Positions 1 through 5,917 of a stretch of 8,880 nucleotides of DNA are shown one piece after another. Within the stretch, counting starts at the first letter, position 1. The number at the start of each line of letters is the position of its first letter. The stretch is from Clostridia bacterium (GTDB taxonomy: Bacteria > Bacillota > Clostridia > Oscillospirales > Acutalibacteraceae): positions 1-8,880 of the forward strand of contig JAFWCS010000504.1 of assembly GCA_017534365.1 (NCBI GenBank), given 5' to 3'. The notes beneath the pieces are model-generated. The model made no database searches and was not told the origin of the DNA. It saw nothing but the letters and a program-made list of their open reading frames with translations. The translations under genes were made by a program, and so were the position numbers.

Positions 1-74
1 ACAAGCAGGCAATCGAGGTCAATATAAAATATGAATAAATCAACATCAAAACTTTTCAAAATTATAAAAAAAGA
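1..74. other. AT-rich upstream region, no gene seen
   Basis: No coding frame with a ribosome binding site is visible here. From about 22 onward the sequence is strongly AT-rich. The A/T runs at 45-74 sit directly upstream of a -35 hexamer, where an UP element would contact the RNA polymerase alpha subunits. The end of any upstream gene lies outside the window. Confidence 0.5.
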
Positions 75-103
75 TTGAATTGATTTATAGAATATGGTAG
101 AAT
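75..103 (+). promoter_or_regulatory. Sigma-A-type promoter of the phosphoesterase/papain-like operon
   Basis: The -35 box TTGAAT is at 75-80 and the -10 box TAGAAT at 98-103, with a 17-bp spacer ending in TGG, so there is an extended TGn -10. An A/T-rich stretch lies just upstream. Transcription would start near 110, giving a GC-rich leader of about 75 nt before the start codon at 186. The possible upstream ATG at 102 lies inside the -10 box and cannot be translated from this promoter. The same hexamers, spacer and TGn occur at the minus-strand promoter at 3527-3555. Confidence 0.75.
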
Positions 104-170
104 GAATTCGTCACAGGCCTGCAGTCGGAGCCTGCCGCTGCTGCGCCTGCGCTTCCAATCAATACGCTGT

Positions 171-176
171 GAAGGA
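171..176 (+). promoter_or_regulatory. Ribosome binding site fixing the start at 186
   Basis: GAAGGA lies 9 nt before the ATG at 186. The protein beginning there starts with a standard Lys-Lys signal peptide, whereas the longer reading from 102 adds 28 basic residues in front of it. Confidence 0.75.
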
Positions 177-185
177 TGTTTGCTG

Positions 186-1301
186 ATGAAAAAAACCGTT
201 GCCGCTCTTCTCGCTTTCCTGTTTGCGCTCTTCATGGTGGTTTCCGTTTCCGCCGCCGATCCGCAGCCGGTCACGCAGCGCATACGGTCCATTCCGAACG
301 TGATGCTCGCGGATGAGTTCCGCGCTGCCGACACCGCCGCATACACTGAGGCACAAGGCGAAAAGCTGATCACCCTCGACCTCGTCTCTGACACGCATAT
401 CGGCGCCAAAAACGCCTATGGTTACGTCAGCCGCAGCATTGCCACGATTGACGCAGAGAAAGATGAGATTGACGGCGTGATCGTTTCGGGCGATCTCACG
501 CAAAGCGGGCTGGAATCGGAAATGACCGAGGTCTATTCGATTCTTCGTTCTTATACAGGCGGCAATCTGATCACGGCCAACGGCAACCACGACTACGGCC
601 GGGGAACGCAAGCCGGTGAGATGCGGCCCGTCGCCATTCAGCATCGCAATGCGTTTCTGGGGCTGGACACCCGGAAAGATTATTACAGCACCGAAATCAA
701 CGGCTACAAATTTGTCGTTATGGGCAGCGAAGGGAATTCGCCCAACAGCGCGTCAATCAGCGACGAGCAGCTGTCGTTTGTGGAGGCTGAGGTGCAGGAG
801 GGCGCGCAGGGCGGCAAGCCCGTGTTCGTCATCTGTCACTGGCCGATGAGAAACACGCACGGCGAGCGCATATCCTGGCCGATCATTCCCGGCGGAGCGC
901 TTGATTCCTCCACCACAAAGAAGCTGCAGAATATTTTGAGCCGGTATGACAACGTGTTTTATATCAGCGGCCACCTGCACGCCGGCCTCAACGGCCGGCT
1001 CACGCGCCTGCTCTTCGGCGCGTGCTGCGTGGAGCAGCATAACGGGATTTCCTGCATCAACGTTCCTTCGCTCGGCAAGGGCAACCACCTCGGTCTTCCC
1101 GCAAAGGGCACGGGCATGCGCCTCACTGTTTACAGCGACAAGGCGGTGATCGAGGGCAGAAGCTTTTATAATGACCAGTGGCTTGACAACTACGTCTATG
1201 AGGTCAGCTTAAAGGACGCGCAGCCGGCCGCCGGCGCCGGAGATCTGCCTGAGGCGCTGCCCCCGGAGCCGGCGCCGCTCAGAGATGAAAAAGCCGCCTG
1301 A
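186..1301 (+). CDS. Secreted calcineurin-like metallophosphoesterase
   Basis: This 371-residue protein is predicted to be an exported two-metal phosphoesterase that hydrolyses an unknown phosphomonoester or phosphodiester outside the membrane. Residues 1-23 form a signal peptide (KK, a hydrophobic core, then VSA before AD). The calcineurin-like metal-site motifs appear in the usual order: D69-x-H71 in SDTHIG, G102-D103, G133-N-H-D136, H218 in ICHWP, and G262-H-L-H265. All expected ligands are present, so it should be active. The last 25 or so residues are Pro/Ala-rich, and no LPXTG, SLH or transmembrane anchor is seen, so it is probably released or loosely held. The start at 186 is set by the GAAGGA site and by the promoter -10 at 98-103. 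It is the first gene of an operon, and the next start is 35 bp downstream. The family call is firm; the substrate cannot be told from sequence. Confidence 0.9.
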   Translation: MKKTVAALLAFLFALFMVVSVSAADPQPVTQRIRSIPNVMLADEFRAADTAAYTEAQGEKLITLDLVSDTHIGAKNAYGYVSRSIATIDAEKDEIDGVIVSGDLTQSGLESEMTEVYSILRSYTGGNLITANGNHDYGRGTQAGEMRPVAIQHRNAFLGLDTRKDYYSTEINGYKFVVMGSEGNSPNSASISDEQLSFVEAEVQEGAQGGKPVFVICHWPMRNTHGERISWPIIPGGALDSSTTKKLQNILSRYDNVFYISGHLHAGLNGRLTRLLFGACCVEQHNGISCINVPSLGKGNHLGLPAKGTGMRLTVYSDKAVIEGRSFYNDQWLDNYVYEVSLKDAQPAAGAGDLPEALPPEPAPLRDEKAA

Positions 1302-1336
1302 TCCACCGATTTGATTTCACAGAAAGAGGATAAGTC

Positions 1337-2176
1337 ATGAAGAGAATTCTCGCAACGCTTCTCGTGATCCTGACCGTCTTCCTTTGCCTTGCGATCATCG
1401 CGAAGGCAGACGTTCCCGGGCTGACGGATAACAGCACAGATGCTCTGCGCACAGACGACACCTGTACGCCGTATCTTGCCGTTGACTCGGATGACCCGGA
1501 AGATCCGGAAAATCCGACCGATCCGAAAGATCCCGAAGACCCGGAGAATCCGACCGATCCGACGGACCCGACCGATCCGACGGACCCGATCGATCCGACG
1601 GACCCGACAGAGCCGACAAAGCCCGATGATCCCAGTAGATACGCTGAGATGTATCTCATTTCTTACTGGAACGTCGCCTCCCCTCACGTGTTCATTTATT
1701 TTGAGAACCTCACCGATCATGACATCACCGTCGGCGCCTATACCTGCCCCAAAGGGCAGGCGGTTTCGGTCGCCACGCTCGGTATCTCAACGGCGGACGG
1801 AGACGGCGCGGGCATCTATTATAATATGGAGCTCTACCGCATCGGCAAGACCGGCAAATTCCCGATGGTCGTTTCTCTCAAAAAGACGGTTTCAAAAGCC
1901 GAGCTGGAAGCCGTCACGGAGTTCATTCTGAACAATAACAGATGGGACTTCTTCTTATTCAATTGCGGCTGGTTCGCCGCAAGATGCTGGAACGTCGGCG
2001 GCGGCTCATATCTTGTGCCGATGACCGTGTTGCCCTCGATCCTGCGGATTGAAATGCTCCTTCACCATTCCCTGGGCAAAATCCCGCTCCAGAAAGCCGA
2101 ACGGGATCAGGTCATGCGCCAGGTCGGCAAGGGCAAGAACGCAACGCTCAAAATCGCGGATGACAAATCTCTTTGA
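1337..2176 (+). CDS. Secreted protein with DP-rich linker and permuted NlpC/P60-like domain
   Basis: This is a 279-residue protein. Residues 1-24 are a signal peptide with an AKA cleavage site. Residues 52-99 are a low-complexity linker of DP, NPTDP and TDP units. The globular domain spans about 105-250. It has H117 in a beta-strand-like segment (SPHVFIYFEN) and C210 in FNCGWFAARCWN. A His before a later N-C-x-x-F that opens a helix is the pattern of circularly permuted papain-like folds (LRAT, PPPDE, YiiX-type NlpC/P60). E165 in YYNMELY is a possible third polar residue. A role as a cell-wall or lipid hydrolase or acyltransferase is inference. A ribosome binding site, AGAGGA at 1325-1330, lies 6 nt before the start. 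The gene follows the phosphoesterase by 35 bp and ends before the terminator at 2248, so the two are likely co-transcribed. The existence of the gene is certain; the fold call is moderate. Confidence 0.75.
   Translation: MKRILATLLVILTVFLCLAIIAKADVPGLTDNSTDALRTDDTCTPYLAVDSDDPEDPENPTDPKDPEDPENPTDPTDPTDPTDPIDPTDPTEPTKPDDPSRYAEMYLISYWNVASPHVFIYFENLTDHDITVGAYTCPKGQAVSVATLGISTADGDGAGIYYNMELYRIGKTGKFPMVVSLKKTVSKAELEAVTEFILNNNRWDFFLFNCGWFAARCWNVGGGSYLVPMTVLPSILRIEMLLHHSLGKIPLQKAERDQVMRQVGKGKNATLKIADDKSL
1490..1633 (+). repeat. Degenerate in-frame repeat encoding the Asp-Pro/Thr linker
   Basis: Units of 9 bp built on GATCCGACG/GACCCGACC (Asp-Pro-Thr) and 9-12 bp variants encoding DPE, ENP and DPK run in tandem. 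They give a flexible acidic, Pro-rich spacer between the signal peptide and the globular domain. The most regular part is 1546-1610. Such arrays can change length by slippage in whole codons without breaking the frame. The minus-strand reading of the same array gives Gly-Ser-Val repeats, which are only a shadow. Confidence 0.8.
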
Positions 2177-2247
2177 GGACAATGCCCGTCGCGCATCCTC
2201 CGACGCCACAAAGCGTCAACGCAAAATGACAAGCGAAGCATAGTTTG
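2177..2247 (+). other. 3' untranslated stretch
   Basis: This is 71 nt between the stop codon and the terminator hairpin. It holds a weak hairpin, GACGC (2202-2206) pairing with GCGTC (2213-2217) across a 6-nt loop, and nothing else that I recognise. Confidence 0.35.
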
Positions 2248-2287
2248 AAGGGGCGCGTTTTTCAAAACGCGCCCCTTTTATAGTTTG
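2240..2287. repeat. 8-bp direct repeat flanking the terminator hairpin
   Basis: ATAGTTTG occurs at 2240-2247 and again at 2280-2287, exactly 40 bp apart. The second base after each copy begins a shared AG. The copies abut the two ends of the 32-bp hairpin. This could be a target-site duplication left by a small palindromic insertion, or chance. Confidence 0.5.
2248..2280 (+). terminator. Rho-independent terminator, possibly bidirectional
   Basis: The arms at 2248-2261 and 2264-2277 are perfect reverse complements over 14 bp, with a GGGGCGCG/CGCGCCCC core and A/T outer and inner pairs. The plus-strand reading continues into TTTT (2276-2279) and then A. It lies 71 nt after the papain-like gene and 44 bp past the end of the convergent minus-strand gene. 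It is a clear terminator for the plus-strand operon. For the minus-strand gene the T-run is short, so termination there is likely but weaker. Confidence 0.85.
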
Positions 2288-2323
2288 CAGATTCGAAATA
2301 AAGAGAGCGGCCCCCGCACCGGA

Positions 2324-3484
2324 TCATGACCGGCCGGAAAACAGCAGTTTCTCAAAAAACGAAGCAATCACGGAAAGGCTGTCTCCGTCAACAAACATCG
2401 GGATCAGGTGCTGCGAATCCGTCAGATTCCGCCAGATATAATACACGTCGGCGCCGTCGCGGAAATAGCAGTCATCTTTCAGCTGATCCAGGCTCTCGGC
2501 CTGCGAGAAGCCGATATCCCGCATGCCCTTGACAAATCCCGCCGCCATTCTTTCATCCTTCAGCGTGATATGGCAGACCATCCGCAGCTCGCTTGCGGGT
2601 TTGCTTTTGCGCAGCCTGCCGACTCTGTAGCCGTCGCACCACCAGTATTTATCATAGTCGCGCGTAAAGACCGGACGCATCGTGCCGTCGGGCTGCTCCT
2701 GATAAAGGGTCATTTCCATATCCAGCCAGTCGTTTCTGGAGGCGCAGCTGTAGGTGGAAACCGGCGTGTCGCCAAATCCCGTGGAATATTTTGTATAAAC
2801 GCCGATCTCGCCGCCGTATTGAAACAGCGCGTATTGACCCTTCCAGAGCTCCACCAGCCAGTCTTTGTTGTCATAGGTGAAAACAATGCGCTTGAAATCA
2901 TATTGATAGCCGATCAGCTGAGAAGCAACGTCATACAGGCGCATAAAACCAAACGGCTGCTGCCAGGTGAAGTTATTGTTGGAATAAAAATAATCCCCCA
3001 TCGCGCTGTATTTATAGTTGAGCGACAGGAAGAAGTGGGCGAGCCTGCGTCTGGCCGTAACGTTCACCACACACGAGGCGGAGACGGGGGTCCCTTCGTC
3101 TTCCGCAGCGGCGGTGATCGTTGTCTGGCCGACCGCGGCGCAATGCACAACGCCGTTTTGATCCACAGTCGCGACGCCGGGATTGCCGGAGGTCCATCGG
3201 ATGCTTTCGGGCGGGGTCTTGAAATTCTTCGGCTCCGCCTTGAGCGTGATTCTGGAGCCGACAGATAACGAAACCGGCAGATCGGCAAGGACCAGCGCCG
3301 GCGCGCCAACGTCTTCTTCTTCGTCTCCCGCCGCGCCCGCTGCCGGATCGCCGCCTTCATCGACCTGTGCAACCGGGGCGTTGACAGGCGCCTGCGCAAA
3401 AGCGCCCTTTGCGGCATTGACCGCGAGCGGGAACAAGAGCACGGCGCAAAGAAACGCCGCCGTCATCCTAAATAAACCCTTCAT
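2324..3484 (-). CDS. Secreted BIG2 (Ig-like) plus DUF4474-like domain protein
   Basis: This is a 386-residue exported protein. Residues 1-24 are a signal peptide (basic start, hydrophobic core, VNA). Residues 25-63 form an Ala/Pro/acidic linker with an EEED run. Residues 66-143 match the bacterial Ig-like group 2 domain: LSVGSRITL, then W97-TSGNPGVATVDQNG, then VGQTTITA. Residues 150-380 resemble DUF4474 as I recall it: WQQPFGF, LYDVASQLIG, a Y-D-x-K-D-W-L-V-E-L-W-K-G-Q-Y core, GGEIGVY, and a late YWW-x-D-GYRVG strand. The function of that domain is unknown. The BIG2 part normally mediates surface exposure or adhesion. The start at 3484 is chosen over an ATG at 3514 because GGAGG (3491-3495) lies 6 nt before it and the signal peptide begins there. 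It is convergent with the upstream operon and has its own promoter. No cell-wall anchor is visible. Confidence 0.85.
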   Translation of the reverse strand: MKGLFRMTAAFLCAVLLFPLAVNAAKGAFAQAPVNAPVAQVDEGGDPAAGAAGDEEEDVGAPALVLADLPVSLSVGSRITLKAEPKNFKTPPESIRWTSGNPGVATVDQNGVVHCAAVGQTTITAAAEDEGTPVSASCVVNVTARRRLAHFFLSLNYKYSAMGDYFYSNNNFTWQQPFGFMRLYDVASQLIGYQYDFKRIVFTYDNKDWLVELWKGQYALFQYGGEIGVYTKYSTGFGDTPVSTYSCASRNDWLDMEMTLYQEQPDGTMRPVFTRDYDKYWWCDGYRVGRLRKSKPASELRMVCHITLKDERMAAGFVKGMRDIGFSQAESLDQLKDDCYFRDGADVYYIWRNLTDSQHLIPMFVDGDSLSVIASFFEKLLFSGRS

Positions 3485-3526
3485 ATTGCTCCTCCGAAAT
3501 GAATTGATTGTCACGCTTTCTTTTGT

Positions 3527-3555
3527 ATTCTATCATAAGACCCGACAATATTCAA
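3527..3555 (-). promoter_or_regulatory. Sigma-A-type promoter of the BIG2-DUF4474 gene
   Basis: Read on the minus strand, the -35 box TTGAAT is at 3555-3550 and the -10 box TAGAAT at 3532-3527. The spacer is 17 bp and ends in TGA, an extended -10. Transcription would start near 3520, leaving a leader of about 35 nt that contains the GGAGG ribosome binding site. Both hexamers, the spacer length and the TGn match the promoter at 75-103. Confidence 0.75.
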
Positions 3556-3802
3556 TATCATTCTGATTAAAAACTTTCAGCTGTTCCGGGATTCGTTGAT
3601 GTTTGATCACGCAGCCCGTCCGAGATCAATCCCGCCAAACAGCCCTCGTTTGCAAAAACCCATCTTGATTATATTCTTCAAATGCGGTAAAAAAATATCG
3701 GATTCCCGCCGGTGAAGCGGCTCGCGGCGGAAACCGGCTTTTGCGTGCAATGAAAACGGACGCATGGACCTGCGCTATTCTGTAACACAGCGAGGTGCGA
3801 CT
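3556..3802. other. Intergenic region between divergent genes
   Basis: No supported gene was found in about 250 bp. On the plus strand there is a weak promoter candidate: TTGATT at 3665-3670, 17 bp, then TAAAAA at 3688-3693. It would give a leader of about 100 nt for the acetyltransferase operon. The leader can form GCCGGT (3708-3713) with ACCGGC (3733-3738), followed by TTTT. An alternative stem pairs 3703-3710 with 3726-3732 and has one bulge. The two stems share their left arm. Confidence 0.4.
3793..3797 (+). promoter_or_regulatory. Ribosome binding site fixing the GNAT start at 3803
   Basis: AGGTG lies 5 nt before the ATG at 3803. The in-frame ATG at 3764 has no comparable site, and the 13 residues it would add do not fit the GNAT N-terminal strand. 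Confidence 0.55.
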
Positions 3803-4249
3803 ATGAAGATGCAAAAGCTCGACGGCGATCGGATCCCCGCGCTGGTCGGCCTTTCCTCCGCAGACGGGTTTCCGTTCGTGATGACGGAAGAAACGGCAAG
3901 AGTTTACTGCGGCGGCCGGCAGCCTGCCGACGACGGCGTACAGACCTACGGCGTATTTGAGGACGCAGCCCTTGTCTGCGTGGCAACCGCCACCTTCTGC
4001 CGCGTGTTTCCGCACGCGGCGGCGCCATCGGGCCGAATCGTTCACATCAGCGGCGTCTATACCCTGCCGGACTTCCGGAACCGGCGGTATGCCGCGCAAT
4101 TGCTGGATCTGATCGGGGCGGAGGCAAGAGCGTTCGGCGCGGACTATCTGTGCTGCGACAGCACAGCCGACGGCTTTTATCTGCGCTGCGGCTTTGCGCC
4201 GGCGCCCGAAAGCGAAACAAAAATGTGGAAAACGATTCATATATTGTAA
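3803..4249 (+). CDS. GNAT-family N-acetyltransferase
   Basis: This is a 148-residue cytoplasmic protein predicted to move an acetyl group from acetyl-CoA to an amine of unknown identity. The size is that of a single GNAT domain. The acetyl-CoA binding region is at 81-101: the strand HISGVYTLPDF, then R92-N-R-R-Y-A97 leading into a helix. This is the R-x-x-G-x-A motif with Arg in place of the usual Gly at position 95, a variant also met in other GNATs. The end of the domain, GFYLRCGF (124-131), is the usual Y-x-x-x-GF element. Next downstream, after 20 bp, is an NhaC-type antiporter, so the two are probably co-transcribed. The enzyme might modify a compound that the transporter moves, but that is a guess from position. 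Alternative starts are 3764 and 3809. Confidence 0.8.
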   Translation: MKMQKLDGDRIPALVGLSSADGFPFVMTEETARVYCGGRQPADDGVQTYGVFEDAALVCVATATFCRVFPHAAAPSGRIVHISGVYTLPDFRNRRYAAQLLDLIGAEARAFGADYLCCDSTADGFYLRCGFAPAPESETKMWKTIHIL

Positions 4250-4255
4250 GTGAGG

Positions 4256-4261
4256 AAGGAG
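4256..4261 (+). promoter_or_regulatory. Ribosome binding site fixing the antiporter start at 4270
   Basis: AAGGAG lies 8 nt before the ATG at 4270. Starting at 4150 instead would overlap the acetyltransferase by 100 nt and add 40 basic, non-membrane residues. Confidence 0.8.
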
Positions 4262-4269
4262 AAATCATC

Positions 4270-5766
4270 ATGTTGGAAACCGGCTGGATATCCATTCTGC
4301 CCCCGCTGATCGCCATTGTGCTCGCGCTCATCACCAAGGAGGTGTATTCCTCCCTGCTGCTGGGCGTTGTGTCCGGCATGATCATTTACGTTGCCGCGGC
4401 GCACGAACCGTTCGTTGCGGTCTTTTCCCGCCTGTTCGATATGATGGCGGCCAAGATCGCGGACAACTCCTATATGATCATTTTTCTCGCGCTGCTCTGG
4501 GCGGTGATCACGCTGATCGGCAAATCCGGCGGCACGGCGGCTTACGGGCGCTGGGCGCAGAAAAAGCTCAAAACGAAGCGCGCGACCCGCCTGGCCACCG
4601 CGCTGCTGGGCGTGCTGATCTTCATTGACGACGGCTTCAACTGCCTGACCATCGGCACCGTGATGCGCCCCATCTATGACCGGCAGCGGCTCTCGCGGGA
4701 AAAGCTTGCCTACATCGTCGACGCCACCGCAGCGCCGATCTGCATCATCGCCCCGGTTTCCTCGTGGGCGGTCGCCGTGGCGTCAGAGGTGAGCGAAACG
4801 AACGGCTTTCACGTTTTTCTCTCCACGATCCCTTATAATCTTTACGCGTTGCTGACCATTCTGATGGTGGCGTTTGTGTGCGTCACCGGTCTGGATTTCG
4901 GCAAGATGAAGCGGGCGGAGGCACGCGCCGCTTCGGAAGGACCCGATGAGCCCGCCGCGGAGTCGGCAGATGAGCAGCCTGCGGAAGCCGCAAAGGGCAC
5001 CGTGCTCGATCTGGCGCTGCCCATTCTGGTGCTGATCGTCTGCGCGATCCTCGGCATGGCCTACGTGGGCGGATTTTTCCGCGGCGTGCCGTTCTCTCAG
5101 GCCATCGGAGAAAATCCCACGGCCGGGCTGTCGCTGGGCGCCTTTGCCGGGCTGGTCACCGCCTTTGCGATGTATATCCCGCGCAGGATCATGAAGCTCA
5201 AGACCTTTATCACCTCCATTGTCAGCGGCATCGGCAGCATCGTGCCGCCCATGCTGATCCTGATCCTCTCCTGGAGCCTCGGCGGCGTGTGCAGAGAAAT
5301 GATCGGCACCGGAGAGTTTATTTCCGGCTTCGTTTCTTCCGCGCAACTGCCTTTGCAGCTGCTGCCGTTTTTCGTCTTTGTCATTGCGGCGGTGATGTCC
5401 TTCTCCATGGGCACCTCCTGGGGCACCTTCGGCATGCTGATCCCCATCGTGACCATGATCTGCCAGGCCGCCGGCGGCAGCGGGCTCCTGATCCCCGCGC
5501 TGGGCGCAACGCTGGCCGGCGCGGTTTACGGCGACCACTGCTCCCCGATCTCCGACACGACGATCCTGGCCTCCACCGGCGCCCAATGCGAACACATCCG
5601 CCACGTGGAAACGCAGATCCCGTATGCCACGCTGGTCGCCGTCATCTGCGCGGTCGGCTATCTGATCGTCGGCTTCACCGGCATGCCGTGGATCGGCCTT
5701 GCCGCCGGCGCGGCGCTGCTGATCGCCGCCATGCTTGTGCTGAACAAGCGGACCGCGAAGGCCTGA
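4270..5766 (+). CDS. NhaC-family sodium/proton-type antiporter
   Basis: This 498-residue polytopic membrane protein has the usual length for the family. It is predicted to exchange Na+ (or a carboxylate or amine) for H+ across the cytoplasmic membrane. The opening GWISILPPLIAIVLALITKEVY and about ten hydrophobic segments fit NhaC-type antiporters. Family landmarks include FIDDGFN (118-124, with the acidic pair D120-D121), the stretch MRPIYDRQRLSREKLAYIVD (132-151), the following AAPICIIAPVSSW, SMGTSWGTFG (379-388) and GDHCSPISDTTILAS (421-435). Residues 211-243 are a hydrophilic, Ala/Glu-rich cytoplasmic loop between the two halves. Relatives include NhaC and the malate/lactate exchanger MleN, so sodium specificity is not proven. 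It follows the GNAT gene by 20 bp. No convincing terminator is seen before the next promoter at 5820. Confidence 0.9.
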   Translation: MLETGWISILPPLIAIVLALITKEVYSSLLLGVVSGMIIYVAAAHEPFVAVFSRLFDMMAAKIADNSYMIIFLALLWAVITLIGKSGGTAAYGRWAQKKLKTKRATRLATALLGVLIFIDDGFNCLTIGTVMRPIYDRQRLSREKLAYIVDATAAPICIIAPVSSWAVAVASEVSETNGFHVFLSTIPYNLYALLTILMVAFVCVTGLDFGKMKRAEARAASEGPDEPAAESADEQPAEAAKGTVLDLALPILVLIVCAILGMAYVGGFFRGVPFSQAIGENPTAGLSLGAFAGLVTAFAMYIPRRIMKLKTFITSIVSGIGSIVPPMLILILSWSLGGVCREMIGTGEFISGFVSSAQLPLQLLPFFVFVIAAVMSFSMGTSWGTFGMLIPIVTMICQAAGGSGLLIPALGATLAGAVYGDHCSPISDTTILASTGAQCEHIRHVETQIPYATLVAVICAVGYLIVGFTGMPWIGLAAGAALLIAAMLVLNKRTAKA

Positions 5767-5812
5767 CATCCACTCTGCAAAACCCGCAGGCGCGTTGTTT
5801 CCCGCGCGAAAA

Positions 5813-5838
5813 AAAACACTTGCCAAATCCTGTGTTTT
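5813..5838. repeat. Inverted repeat spanning the -35 region
   Basis: AAAACAC (5813-5819) is the reverse complement of GTGTTTT (5832-5838), with a 12-nt centre that contains the -35 hexamer. It could be an operator, or simply the product of the A8 tract at 5809-5816, which sits where an UP element would be. It is not a good terminator: the stem is AT-rich and no T-run follows. Confidence 0.35.
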
Positions 5839-5848
5839 CCTTTATAAT
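5820..5848 (+). promoter_or_regulatory. Near-consensus sigma-A promoter of the large surface-protein gene
   Basis: The -35 box TTGCCA (5820-5825) and the perfect -10 box TATAAT (5843-5848) are 17 bp apart. An A8 tract (5809-5816) lies just upstream. Transcription would start near 5855, giving a leader of about 63 nt that ends in AGGAGGA (5904-5910), 7 nt before the ATG at 5918. This predicts strong expression. Confidence 0.85.
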
Positions 5849-5917
5849 GGGATTTATGATAACTCAAACGCCCGTTTTATTGTCCACGCTTTCAGAATCT
5901 GACAGGAGGAACCCAAG

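Noticed and set aside
102..185. Upstream start for the phosphoesterase
   Set aside because: The ATG at 102 lies within the -10 box and would put 28 residues in front of a normal signal peptide. The GAAGGA site points to 186.
1490..1633. CRISPR-like short repeats
   Set aside because: The units are 9-12 bp, tandem and in frame with a protein linker. There are no spacers of constant length.
1395..1659. Gly-Ser-Val repeat proteins on the minus strand
   Set aside because: They are the reverse reading of the DP/TDP linker repeat in the plus-strand gene. There is no start signal or other domain.
2408..3268. 286-codon plus-strand ORF
   Set aside because: It is a shadow opposite the BIG2-DUF4474 gene, which has a signal peptide, promoter and ribosome binding site.
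3750..3785. 11-codon leader peptide before the GNAT gene
   Set aside because: ATG to TAA is open, but no ribosome binding site precedes it and there is no run of a regulatory amino acid.
4150..4269. Upstream start for the antiporter
   Set aside because: It would overlap the GNAT gene and add a basic non-family extension. AAGGAG at 4256-4261 supports 4270.
5790..5807. Terminator after the antiporter gene
   Set aside because: GCGCG/CGCGC makes only a 5-bp stem and is followed by G and an A-run on the plus strand, not a T-run.
4783..5826. 347-codon minus-strand ORF
   Set aside because: It is an antisense-register shadow of the NhaC-type gene. Its composition is His/Asp/Arg/Gly-rich and no ribosome binding site was seen.
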